64,000 nt of DNA from assembly GCF_023278565.1 (NCBI RefSeq), contig NC_064682.1, forward strand, positions 1,798,001 to 1,862,000, written 5' to 3'. The notes under the pieces were generated by a model. It was given only the letters and a program-made list of their open reading frames with translations, was not told the DNA's origin and did no database searches. Below, piece after piece: positions 12,991-25,400 of this stretch (the first letter of the stretch is position 1; each line of letters begins with the position of its first letter). The stretch is from Colletotrichum lupini. Lineage: Eukaryota; Ascomycota; Sordariomycetes; Glomerellales; Glomerellaceae. A program made the position numbers and the translations under genes.

Positions 12991-15302
12991 TTAGACCCTA
13001 TCCTGGGTAGTAGGGTAACCGTAAAATACGATTTCTGCTTTAACATATGAAAAAAGTGTTTTGGCGGAGTGCCTCTTGTAGTCTGCCGTACCCGCCGCCC
13101 CATCCCGTCCACAGTCACGCCCCTAGTAATAGTTGTCGCCGCTGCCCGCCCGTCTCCGAAGAGGGAAAAGTGCTTCATCAAGCGTACCATGCTGGTATGG
13201 AGCTTCTGCCACCCCTTCGCTAATCTCGAGCGAAACCTCGTAAAAGTTGTCTATCTGCGGGAACGACGCTGTCAATTGCCCCCCCAGGTTCGCATACTGA
13301 AAAGTCCACTGACGTCTAGCTGCATTCTTGGGCCTTTCGCTCAGCCTTATGACTCTTGAAATTTGATTCTCGTCACGCGCTCCAACCAGGGTTTGACTGG
13401 AGAAAGAACGGCGGTCAAGGTTTCCATCGGACCCGACTTCTTTTGAAGTCACGGCGTCTCCGACTGTTCCCCTCTCTGAACCCCTGGACCATGGGTCGTG
13501 TGCCGTTCAATTTGGATGGGTAGCCAATGGTCTTGCACACAGTTGTCCGGCCAGATGTTGCTTTCCTGCAGATAACTCATTCCAGCCAAAGTTGTAGGTG
13601 CTTACGGATACTTGGGCTTACGATCCTTCATTGCAATCCCACGAACGAACAACCAAAAAGAATCGTCAGTCAGAACGTAGATTTAGAACAATGCAGTCAT
13701 CTGTATGCGAGGATTGAATGGCCGTTCCTTTGCTTACTCTGACCCCTCAAAACCGTACAGGATTCCCGTGCCGCTTCTAGGAGGAAGAGCTAAAGATGTG
13801 CCTGTCATTATAGGTTCTGACTGTTGCTAGCTATCGTGATATAGATCTGACGGTGCATGGAGCAATATCTATATGCCTCGTCTCACTGGCTAGCACTCGG
13901 TTCATTTATGACACTCTTCATTGGCTGAGCGGCGGCTGCCTATACGTCTCACCTATACACGGAGCATCCAGGATTTGAGGCCATTCATGGACGACGGCAC
14001 AGCTGCCAGCACACAAGATAGATATAATTGGATTGCTGTATACTTCTAAGCGCTGGGGTTCGGAATCCACTAAGCATCGGAATTAGTATGTGGAAACCAC
14101 AGTGCAGTCTGCTTCGCCTTTGAATCATTGAATCACGACACCGAGGGTCGCTCAGAATCGCAGGTGATCGAGATCAAAGTCTTTTTGGTGAACACAGAAA
14201 GATGGAGTCTCAGCTCAGGCTATGCCCTATTCTTTCGGATGATATTGCCGTGATATGGTGGTTTTCAATTTTCATTGTTGAGGTTATGGGTTACGCCGGC
14301 GAGATCCCATCTGGGCCCGAACCCATGCCCTACAATTTCACAAGTAAACAGATCAGTTCTGCCTCAGACAACATCGTTTCCAATAGTATCAGCGCTGTGC
14401 TTTTCGCGATCATGAGGCCCGTTGCGCCAGCTTGCCCATGTGAGACACTCCCAAGGCTATTGCGTCCAGCTGAATTATTGGTAAACGTGCCGTGGACTGC
14501 CCTCTCTCCCTCGGCAACTGAGGGATGATCTCGAATCCCATTGAGGAGGAGCTATGAACTTCGATAGAACTTACTTGCTTGAGAATTCCGAGAACGAAGG
14601 TGCCTCACGATAAGTTGCAAGTTCATGAGGGTGCTCGGCGTTTGTCTAGCAACGCAGCGGCTCCATCGAGATAGCATTTCTCTGGGATACTGTTTCTCGA
14701 CCTAGATATGTTCCTGTTTGGTGGAATAAGGATGACGACTTCGACTACGTTGCCCCAATAGCGTGGCTTTCGACCACAAGTCGTACTCATGTCATGCATA
14801 CCTTCATGCCTTGGTAGTTGTTCTTCTTGATACCTTCAAAAGGCCAATATCAATGTGGTTGGGAGTATACCGTGACGGGATTGCATAGAGATACGATAGA
14901 GACTAGTATATGCCTCAAATTCCTTCACCGGGCTATGGTATATCTGTCGCTATGCCCGGACCTAAAGATTGGTTTTTGTAAACGTTGGCGATGCATTTGG
15001 AACCAATGTCCCGGCGTAACCTTCACATCTGCTTCGTCAAGAATGAAAGTGTGTCTACGTCAGATGAAAGGACAAAATAACATTTGCAATGATAATGCGC
15101 GGTTGCTACACCATCGAGTACAATCACTGGGCAGATTCCGTCGTCTCAAAGCCGCATCCGTCGGCCGGCCGCGGGAAGCACTCCGGCCATGGTGGATACC
15201 TTCCGGCCCCATCGCCGAACGTCATCTCAACCCGCCCGTTCTTCCCCCCTCCCCCCCTCACCTCCCAACCCCAAGACAACTTGACCTGTCAACACATAAC
15301 CA
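12991..15302. other. intergenic, no gene seen
   Basis: Balanced composition between the RIP block and the serine hydrolase gene. A 109-codon minus-strand frame (13123-13452) and a 108-codon plus-strand frame (14202-14528) have no recognisable motif and are not called. The C-rich stretch just before 15303 looks like the 5' leader of the hydrolase. Confidence 0.5.
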
Positions 15303-16286
15303 ATGGCCGAGGCTGTAGACTCAGAGAAAACTCTGGGCATCAGATCTGAGCCGCGATTGCCATTACATACCTTCCCTCCGCCCATGGTCATACCGCCGCT
15401 GAAGCAGCCGCACCAGCAGACCATCATCCTCCTACACGGCCGAGGTTCCAGTGCGAAACTATTTGCGCCGGAGCTTCTGTCTGTCCCACTTGATAATTCA
15501 ACCACGTCACCGGGCTTGAATGCTTGTACATTTCGAGACCTTCTACCGCATACGCGCTTCGTTTTCCCGACTGCGCCGCGGTCGCGGGCAACCATTTACA
15601 GACGGGCCATTATCAACCAATGGTACGACGGGAGCGGCGACTGGGAGGACACACTACTGGGCCACGCAAAGGAAACAGTTCTATTCATACATTCTCTATT
15701 GGAAGATGAAGCCATTCGGCTGGGCGGGACGGATAAGGTAGTGCTCGGCGGCTTCAGTCAAGGCTGTGCTGCGGCGCTTGTTTGCCTGTTGTTGTGGCGG
15801 GGGACGCCACTCGGCGGTATACTGGGTATGTGCGGGATGTTGCCCATGGCTGACGTGATGGCCGAGGCCGTGGCGGAAGGAGATTATTGACTGGGTGGAC
15901 GATACGATGAGGCGTCGGAAGGCTCTGATGACGGTCTCTTTGAGCACTCTGACGGCGATTCGACGACTAGCTGGGAGGGTAATCGGTCTGAACACGATCC
16001 GGTGGAACGAGCATTGCGTATTCTGGGGGACGAGATTGGCATCACGGTAGCGGAGCTAGCGACGCGTCCATCATTCCTGGGGACACCTGTGTTTCTCGGG
16101 CATGGGACCGTGGATGATAATGTCCCAGTACGCTACGGTCAGGAGGCGGCGAGGGTTTTGCGAGCGATGGGCTGTGAGGTCGACTTCAAGGCCTACGATG
16201 GGCTAGACCATTGCTATTCCAAGGATATGCTGAAGGACATGATAGGGTTCCTTGGAGACATAGCGCCGGGTTCACAATGGTCTTGA
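15303..16286 (+). pseudogene. phospholipase/carboxylesterase-family serine hydrolase with in-frame TGA
   Basis: An alpha/beta-hydrolase of the acyl-protein thioesterase/carboxylesterase family. The nucleophile motif GFSQG has Ser152, the acidic residue lies in GTVDDNVP (Asp271/272) and the catalytic His303 lies in GLDHCYS. N-terminal IILLHGRGSS is the oxyanion-hole strand. The whole region is one frame of 328 codons, but codon 196 (15888-15890) is TGA, after EAVAEGDY. The second half then continues in the same frame through an acidic linker to the Asp and His, so neither half alone has a complete triad. Possible explanations are a nonsense mutation, an unrecognised small intron over the stop, stop readthrough (context TGA CTG), or a sequence error. 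The strong GTATGT at 15826 is unlikely to be a donor because it would remove the conserved LGMCGMLPM strand. It is called a pseudogene only because of the stop; the rest looks well conserved. Confidence 0.6.
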
Positions 16287-17623
16287 GGCCGCCAGACTAC
16301 GAAGCTAGTCTTGGTGGGTTCATATGGATGCCAGCCGGCTTGGGAGTAAATCCAATAATCAGTTTTAATCTTCACGTCCAGAGATGAACGACGCATGGGA
16401 ATTGAGGAAAATATGGCAGCTTCGAATCTACACATGGTTTCCCGCGAAAGGATATTTCATCAGTGGGTCGATTGTCAAACGACTTGCTCAGGTAGCTGGA
16501 GTGTTGACAACTAAGATCATTTAACATCCGAGAGGCGCTTTCGGATTTCCGGATTGACAACAGTAGCAAGCCTCCCATGCACAGTTCCCAGAAGCTTGCT
16601 GGAAGCCAGCTATTCTCGTCGCAAGCAGGTGACTCTGGTCTCCATTCGAGTAAAGGACTATTACATCTTTGGATGTTTGCCCCTATGGCGTCGAACGTCG
16701 CTTCGGCCACCGTTTGCATCGAATGCCACGCCGTACCTAGCTAACTCAAGGCACACGTTCACGTGTCTTCAAAAGATTCTGCCCCCTTTTTCTCATAAAC
16801 CTGATCCAAATCTTGCCGGAACGTTATGCATGGTTCACTTCATCCCGGGCACCTGAATACGTAGAAAAGCCCACCTCTTACGAATATCTCTAGACATAAT
16901 GCCAGGACTTCATACAAACTTATCCAGGACTTCTTTCCGAATCTGGAAATTTTCGCTTGGCCTGATGTTGAGCACAAGAAGCAACACTCGCAAGATACTG
17001 TCTCCGTTCATCGCCACTGTCAATATCAGCCAACGAGGCTCAGAGCGAGGGAGCATATAGTAAACTTCAAGTAACGAAAACACATCAAGTGAGTCCTCAT
17101 ACTTCTCAACACTCATAACCCCTAGCATAAACTCACATATTTTGAAGAGGGCCTTCGAGGGGTAAAAGGCACAGCATATCAGAGAGCAAGATGAGGTGGA
17201 AAGGCAAGCACTCAAGACAGGAGAGCCAGTAAGCCAGACAACTACCAGCCAGACAACACAAGTCGATGGCATACCCTCATTCCAAGCCTTTCACGGGTTC
17301 AGCCTCGCCTCATTCTTCATACAGTCCTAACTCGTCCTTGCAATACATCTACAAGCACAATGAACCTATATATCTCAAGGAACCCTACCTTGCGTGTAAC
17401 ACTCGTAGCAACCTCCATAGCACACAGGCACAAACAAATCACATGACCGCAAACCAACCATGATCACCACTCACTCCCAAATCTCACACACCTACCATAC
17501 TGCTCAACCTTCACCCACCTCACTCTCGGCTTATACTCGACTTACACCAACTCACCAACGCCTCACACAACTCACACCACACCAGCCAAGACTCATAAAC
17601 CCACAAACTCCAACTCATCAACG
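16287..17623. other. intergenic, no gene seen
   Basis: Separates the hydrolase and GNAT genes. A 120-codon minus-strand frame (16910-17272) is hydrophobic at its N-terminus but has no known motif and is not called. The 150 bp before 17624 are CA/CT-rich and G-poor, like a fungal 5' leader. Confidence 0.5.
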
Positions 17624-19459
17624 ATGACAACCCTCACGATCCGCCCCCCAACACCTTCCGAAACCCCTCAAATCGCCTCCATCCACATCTCATCAATGTC
17701 CTCGAACCCCCTCCTGCCCCTGCAATTCCCCACGCCCGCCTCCCTCGCCGACCTCCACGACCACCTCGTGAAAGACGCCCTGCATCACCTCCGTGACCAC
17801 GACACGCCGCGGATCCTCGTGGCGCGCGTCAGCTCCGACCCCGACGTAGTGGATGAGGCGGATGCCGACGCCGACGCCGACGCCGAGGACGCTACCGGCA
17901 CCGGGAACGGTGAACGTGTCATCGCCTTCGTGAAATGGGACATCGTCCGACGTCGAGGTCGAGGTGGAAGTCGAAGCCGTGTCATTGAAACCCCCACCGC
18001 ATCCGCCAGCGGCTCACGACGCTTAGAGCCGGGCAATATACTGCCAACAACGGCGGAGGCGGGCGTGGTGGACGACGGGAGTAAAGAACAACCTCCTCGG
18101 AACCAACAACGCCATCAACAATCGAAAGCGGAGGTCGGAGAAGGAACCATAGTAGGGGCAACAGCGGAGGACTCCAAGCACGAGAACAGCGACGACGACG
18201 AAAGCGAAGACGAAGAGTGGCCCGCTTCAGCGAACCGAGAATACCTCACCGCCTACGCGACCGCCGCATCAAAAGCACGTCGGGAAGCCATGGGCTCGCG
18301 GCCTTTTCTCCGTGAGTGCCCTACACCTTTCAAATATCTTTTTTATTATTACTCGTCCACTCTTGCCTTTCGGTCCTTTCTTTTTCTCTGACAATTTGGT
18401 TGTTGTTATTTTTTGTCCCCCCCTTCCATTCCCTTCTGCCGCTCCATTCATGATTCAACCGCTGTTCTTAGCCCAACATCTTCTTCAACCACTCCACCAT
18501 CCCGGTATTTCCCATTACGTGAAATTTTCGGGAAATGTCGCGCGAGGGGGGGTGTGGTCAATTCCTCATCCACCTACCTGTATCGGCAGTTTCCCCCATC
18601 CCAGTTGCCTGTTCCCGGCTTTCCGCCGACTATGTTAGCTGCGCCGGTGCCGTATTTCCCTTATCCGCAAACCTCACACTTCCTGGCTGGCGCTGTCTGA
18701 GTCGGCTCCGAGGTCGGTGCTTGCCCGGTGGGGGGTTTGGCCCGGTGGGGAAACGCATCAGACAGCGAAGACCCTCAAAGACTCGGAGTCTCTCTCCTCC
18801 CCGGGGATGCTCCCCCCCCAAGAAACTCTGATCCCAGACAGTTCTCGGCGGGTTTCCTCCTCCCTCGGCATCGCCTTTTGTCGAATTCCAGAATGTCATT
18901 TCGGTGACATCTCTCCACGGAACGGCGGGGACAGCGCCGCAGCGGGAACCACAGTTTTCCCTTTGATTCCCATCGCGGTTCCCACGTTACACCTGTTACC
19001 CGTGTCCACTTTGCCAACGACGTTGGCGTTGAACGTTCAAAGCCCCAAATCTTCTAGTTGCTGACATCTCATGGGCGTTCTCTCTCCGCCGGCACCGGAC
19101 ACCACCGACGGCGGCGGACCCGGGCCCGGCGGAGATGCCCGGCTCTTTATTCGACGTTCTTGTGCACTGACTACCGCTTCCGAGGCCGCGGCGCGGGGAA
19201 AGCTCTGATACATGCCGCTACGGAGGCCGCCAGAGCTGAGGGGCTCCCGGTATTCCTTCAAAGCACGACGGACGCTGTGCCGCTCTATGGAAAGTTGGGG
19301 TTTGTAACGATGGGAGGGTTTCACATGAGTCTCCCAGGCGGAGCTCCGTCGGCGGAAGGAGCGAAGATCTACGAGGAGACCCTCATAATACTTGAGAATA
19401 CGCAAGACTCGTGCAAGACCAGTAAGTACGACTGGCCTTGTGTGTCTAAACCGCGATGA
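17624..19459 (+). CDS. GNAT-family N-acetyltransferase, split by about 0.8 kb
   Basis: Two coding parts together make a fungal GNAT acetyltransferase. Part 1 (17624 to about 18315) holds the N-terminal alpha/beta region (RILVARV, ERVIAFVKWDIV), an Asp-Ala repeat (DADADADAEDA), a charged low-complexity insert, and the helix before the core strand (EYLTAYATAASKARREAMG). Part 2 (about 19135-19459) holds FLCTDYRFRGRGAGKAL, the acetyl-CoA pyrophosphate loop (RGRGAG), and the closing QSTTDAVPLYGKLGF motif. The parts are in the same numerical frame but are separated by about 819 bp containing stops. A consensus donor GTGAGT sits at 18312, but with the only nearby acceptor (GGAG, 19131-19134) it does not keep frame. 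A splice GA/GTGCCC...GGAG/A does keep frame but uses a poor donor. The gene may be intact with an unusual intron, or interrupted. The substrate is unknown. The C-terminus after YEETLIIL is uncertain because a GTAAGT follows. Confidence 0.6.
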
Positions 19460-22400
19460 TCTGGCGAGTGCATTCGGTGCAAAGAACGGATAAATCCATG
19501 AGAAACGTAAAATGTCGAACCGACATACTGAGTTGTAGGAAAGACGGTCCAACATCCGTACCCAAGACTATTCCCATCGGTTCGAGATCGTCGGGCCGCG
19601 ACCTTCTGACCTATAATGATCAGCAAGTATGCCATCACAGTATGATGTCGGAAAGTGGAGGGCGGAGGGCGGGAAACCGTCAATCAACACCCAGAGCCAC
19701 ACTCTCCTCTGCAGTGGCCCGGCGATACAGCTCTAGACCATTCGAGGCAGAGCAGAGTCGGTCAACTATGCCCAGTCTGCCTTCGTCGCATCACAGGAAT
19801 CAATGACCAATCGAATTCCCAAGTTGAACTAGACGCATGCTGTCTCGAATGTTGCGGTTGACCGGTTTGGTTCGGCTTTGGTGCTTTTTGGGAGAGCGGT
19901 GAAACTCGTCCAGTTTGCCGCCGTTGCCTCGTCTGGCGCTTGCAAACACCCAGGCGTGACATCCTCTTTCAATCGGTCGATGCAGCATTTTTGTTTCGAA
20001 AAGACTTTGTATGGAAACCTGTAGACTTCTAGTGACAGAACTACCGCAACTTTGCGTTTTCGTCTCCGCGGGGTAATAGGACTTTTCGGCTCAAAGCACG
20101 TGAAGAATGTGGAGTCTATAAATGCAGCAGGTCGTGAGGATCGCGGAGAAACCACGAGAATAAGGTACAGATATATCATTAACGCCGTTTCACATGCAAT
20201 CGAGCCGTTGCGGACGTGGAGGTGTGTCACTGTTCCATCATGGCCTCGGACCGAAATACAGACTTCGGGTATATCTTCACCGGGCAAGATTCGCCACTTG
20301 GGTTGAATAGGCAGTTGTCGATTCAATTTATACCTGGTCGGAGCCGACGGCCACCGGGAACGCTAGCGATAGAGACGCCGGGCTGGCATCGTGAAACTAG
20401 CGGGATTAGGAACTCAATGACGTAAGTAGTAGCTGGGCGATTATATGAACCCCTGTTAGGTTAGAGCTGTGTGAGTGGTACCTGTGTGCGTTCACGATGT
20501 CGCACAACACATGAAGTTACCCCCCCACCCACGAGGGATGTGTCTCTCGGGAAGGTTTATGGCTTGCTGATTGTTGAGGCGAGGCGGTCGGAAGGCGTGA
20601 CATGCAGGGATTCGTGGGGGTCTCCCGCAGGAGAAGGCGGGAAGAAGAGTCAATTAAGTTGTCGAGTTTCAAGGTCATTTGTCGAAAAACGTCAGAAGAT
20701 GGTAGAGCACGAGAGCCTTTGGGGGCCTTTTTCGGCAGGTGAGCCGACGTGGCATTTCGACGTTTGACGGGCAGGGGATGGCGGTTAAAGGTGTCCTCTC
20801 AAGTAGCGAGTTGTTTGGAGGTGTCAGTTTGGCCGACTGCTGGCGGCGGTAAGATGACCGTAGAACACATGCTGTGGGTTGGGCCAAGATGATATTCGGT
20901 CGTGGTGGTGTGTGGGTTTTTCTCTGGCCCTGATTCCTCAAATGGCGGTTTCTTTCGTGCCGAGGGTGGGATAAATCGACGTCCATTTGAGATTGGCATG
21001 GTTGGTATGATGAGCAGCGAAACAGGGACGATGATTCGCAGGAGGCCAATTGCCCCGCAACCCCGCGTTACCAGGAACTGAGGCTGGTCCACGGTCCACC
21101 AGATCTGGACTTTGGCTTATTTGAAGAGTGGTGAGTTGTGAGGTCTTTGATTAGAGTATCCAAGTTCTTCGATGCCGGTTTGGAAATTGGGGCCGTGACA
21201 TAACAGTAGAGGGCGCACTTCAGGTTCAGGGACTGGCAAGGTCCCTTGCTCATCGGGCGTGACCGGAACAGGCGCGGATGGTCTTTCGCATCGACTCCTC
21301 CTACCTAGCATGCCGGAGGGAGGAGACGTCGTCTAGACCGGCGGCATGGAGATTGGAATCGATGGAGACAGTGACAAAGAGTCCCAACGGGGAAAGCGTG
21401 ACATGACAGGGGCGGGATGGGTTGAAAGGACCCTGAAGCGCAACGGCGGAACGGCGGTGATTCGGGGCGGCACACGACAGCCCGTGATTTGTGTCATCGT
21501 TGGACGATCGATCCCTTGGCCGTGGGTTGAGTTGTAGGTAATAATTTGGATCCGTGTCATGGCATGGGCTGGTCCGCTTGATGGCTGGCGTGGTGGCTTG
21601 ACTTGATGGTTCCGAACAACGGCAGGCTAATAATGACCTGGTGGTGAGTGGGAGAGCAAAGCGGGAGGAGGTGAATCCGCTTCTTTGCCCGCTCAAACTT
21701 GATGATGGGCTGCATATCTTAGCAGCTTCCGGATTCTAGGATGAGGGATGATGCTGTTGATGGTGGTCCCCTGGTAGATGTTGCGTCGCAGGTTTATCCC
21801 TCTTCCAGATAGAGCAGCGGGTCTCCTGAGGTGTTGCTGGTTGTGCAGTTGCGTGCAGCCGGGCTGCTTGCGACTCGACATTTGGCTGCGGTCAGCGCCG
21901 TGCAGGTGTAGGAAGTACTGCGGTGCCGCATAGCTAGGTGGTGAATGGGCGTTGCTTGCGCGCGCGTGAGATGCCGGTTGAAGAGGAGGTTGAAGTTGGG
22001 ACGATGGGCCAAAGAGACCTTGGTCGTCGTCGAGTTCTGACTCGGCAATATTCGAGAATTACGTTATGGGTATTGCCGCGCTAGACCCGAAACGGGTGGT
22101 ACCGGACTTTCTATAAGGTAATGGGAGCCACTTCGCTAAAGGGGTGGGGCACCAGGCCTAGGGCACTTCACTCCAGTCTCCAGGTCTACGCAGGAAGGAA
22201 TGTACGTCTGCGCTACAAGCGCCGGTCGAGGCAAGAAGCGGCGAGTGAGCTGCAGAATGGCAGTAGTCAATGGTGGGGCCCCATGTTCCGCCCGAGTACC
22301 GCCGACTCGGATCGTGCAGCAACCACCACCTTGGAGTCCTTGGAGTTCCTTACCTTCCATACTTTAGGTACCTTACGGAGTCTTGGGAAGCATGTACCCT

Positions 22401-25400
22401 CCCACCTTGCAATGTAGGCACGGGTACGGAGTGACGGAGTGACGGGGTTACACTATGGAGCTGCTCCTGAAGCTTGAGGAAACCCCAAGGGCCCCAAAAG
22501 ACAAGATGAAATATATGAGCCGTGATTTGCCCATTTGCCATTATGTATTTCTGTCTCGTAGCATCTTTCTAGAACGCCTGCCCCGGAATGGACAGAGATA
22601 AGGCGGCGCCCATCTCCCCTCCCAAATGTCTCGTGCTTTATCTTTCCGTCCCTCCATCGACACCATCACTTCCCTTCCCCCATGCCATTCCCAGCAACGA
22701 CGACCCAGTCATCGTGCCAGACAGGGCCGAAGGGTCGACAAGTCGCACGCTTTGCCATGTGCTTTTGTGGAGAATTATCCTTCAAAGTTCCCATCCGGCC
22801 ACCAGGCTGTGACCATCACCAAAGTCACCACGACCAAAGTTTGTGAGTCGGAGAGTCCTCCATACCTATTCTCCATTGTCCACCTTTCTTCTTTTCACGC
22901 GGAATGCAACGAAAACGGCCCTGGCGGCCTTTTTAGCCTCGCGCCTTCAAGCACACTTCCCTGCTACCATTCAAATCCCCGGTGGCCTCTACGGAGTGCT
23001 GATGCTCCTGGTACGACGTAATCGCTATCAAATGTTCAATATGTCACCTAGACCTACTGCGTAGAGGCTAGACCTGCTCGGCTAACATGCCTTGACGTCT
23101 CCAAGTGCTTCACCGTACCCTGGTCTCGTCTTTGAGCGATAGATCACTTGGTCACTTTCTTATTGTTCACCCGACGTCTATTTCTCTTACCACACTTTCT
23201 TACCTTTTGCGCCCTCTTGTCTACCTTACTATCGACCGCCGCATCGACGCGCGCCTCGTCGTTCGATTCCTGGCGAGCCGCAAGGTAATTCATTCCTCCG
23301 TAATTGGGTGGTCTCTGGCTTGGCTTTGTTCAACAACCGATCCGACACTTACACCCCCCGCGTATCTTGGGCGTGGATGTTAGAAAAGCACAGCCCCGGG
23401 CCTACCTACCCTGTTCTCTTTATGTTTTTTTCCCATTTGCCCTGTTTCTTGACTTTGGTTCGTTAGCCGGGAGTTCCCCATGTCATTTTTCACTGACACG
23501 GACAAAGTCTCTCGCTCTCTCTCCTGCTCGTCTCATTGAGACTTTTTTTTTTATGCCAAGCCATGCCTATGCCTGTCTCCTCAGGTATTGCATTTGCAGC
23601 TGCCGCTTTGCACATCTTTTCGTGTCGGTGAGGGCAAGGCAGGCACCAGGCTGCAGAAGAAGACTGCACTGCGGTGCGGTAAGAGAGTTAGAGGCAAAAG
23701 AGACGCCAGGAGGGTGTCCGTCCCATTCCATCCCATGCCATCCCGTCCCGTCCCATCTCAGTCGACATGTCCTTGCCCATGCTCTTGTCTCCATCTTGAT
23801 CCCCATACTCCATCAAACCAAGGTTTGGACCATTCTTTCTCGATGTCTTTTTCGGCCGCTTGGTCCGTCAGTCGGACCATTGAGACCAACGCCCGCCGGC
23901 CAGTCAGATACTGCCGCGCCTCCTCTTCCAATACACCCTCCTGCTTCTTCCCTCCACCGACCCGAGACGTGCCATTCATAGTGAAGGGGTAGAGTAAGAG
24001 ACTTTGGCCGGGCCTGCCTGACATCTTTGCAGTAGGCCGCCGGCGGTCAGGAACTTTGACCCTTCCTGGTTGGAGCCCCATCCAATCCTGACTGTGCTCC
24101 TCTCTCACGGCAGATCCTGTGTCAAGCGGCGTTCTGTTTTAGTATGTCTCTCTCTGTCTGTCCTTGCGGGTTTGAGGAACCGCAACACTGTCGATCAAAG
24201 ATTGATCGAAAAAAGTGAACCACTGTACGAGGGGCAGCGGCAGTGTAAAAAAAGAACAGCAAGAAGAAAAAAAAAGAAAAAAAAACCTTCACCCGGCATT
24301 TGAAGTCCCCTGGGCGTGTCAGTGTTTGGGTACCATATCTCTCTCACCTACATTCTGTTATTCATTTTTTACGTGGTTGGGCCGGTAATAGAATGAGTAT
24401 TCGTAAAGGTGGGAGGAGAAAGAGAGAAGGAGAAGGAGCTTGCAAATCCCATCTTGTCAGGTTCCTCCTTCTTCTTACTGTGGTTTTCCTCTCTTTCCCC
24501 TTGCGCATCCATCCATCCATACCTGACCTTTCTTTACCTTACGGAGTACTGGACTGGAGTAGGTGTGCTCTTTACCTTAACCACCTTGGCTTTTTCTTTT
24601 CCTTCTCCTTCTCTCTTTTCCCTCTCTCTTCTTTTCCCTCTTCCTACTCTCTCCCTCCCTCCCTCTCCTCTTCTATCCTCCTCCTCATCTGCTCACCCCA
24701 TCCATCCATCGTTCTCGCCACCCAATCCCCATAAAATTTAATTATTTCTCCGTCTCCAACAAAAACGGCCAACCCCCAAACTGGACGCTCTCCAAGGAAC
24801 CCAGGGATAAGAACGAAGATCCAAGATCAAGGACGTCCTGGTGCACCGGCACATCCATTAATGGATACTTGAAGCGCCATTAGAGACATTGGACATTGCT
24901 CTCTTACATATACTTTTCTCCTCCGCCTCTGGGACCCAATGACACCGATAAGCAAGGCTTATCTCATCCTTGCCGCCATCGTCACTTGAGAGTCCACCGA
25001 TATCGATCCATCAAAACCCCATTCATCCAACCCATCCAATCCCAAGTTTGGATTACTTCCCAGTCCCGGGCCCCAATTCCGGCCCTGCATCCGCACCGCA
25101 CCCCCCCAAAAAAGTACAACCACCATTACAATTCCATCACCAAAAACGGGCGCAAATCGTTCCGCCTTGGCCACTCCTGTCCTGCGGCGCACGCTACCTT
25201 ATCTTTGCCTTTCCCCAAAGAAACTTGAAGCCGCGACCGCACCGCGCCCCCTCGGACTTTCTACATCCCACCCCAGATCTTGACGAGGAACCACTCAAAC
25301 TCAACACATACCTAGAGAAGTACCTCTTCTCGAGTCTCTGGAACTTGGAACGCCTACCTTTTACAGAGTATCCCGTTCCCAATTCCCGTTGTCGCCTTAT

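Noticed and set aside
15826..15878. Strong GTATGT donor and a possible 52-bp intron in the serine hydrolase
   Set aside because: Splicing would delete the LGMCGMLPM strand conserved in the family and would not remove the TGA at 15888.
16910..17272. 120-codon minus-strand frame with hydrophobic start
   Set aside because: It could pass for a small secreted protein, but it lacks a clear cleavage site and Cys pattern and has no family match that I recognise.
23255..23285. B-box-like GTTCGATTCC suggesting a tRNA
   Set aside because: No matching acceptor stem, D arm or anticodon arm lies upstream at the required spacing.
23304..23981. 225-codon plus-strand frame upstream of the transcription factor
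   Set aside because: Overlaps other frames of similar length, is Pro/Leu/Ser-rich as expected in a CT-rich leader, and has no domain.
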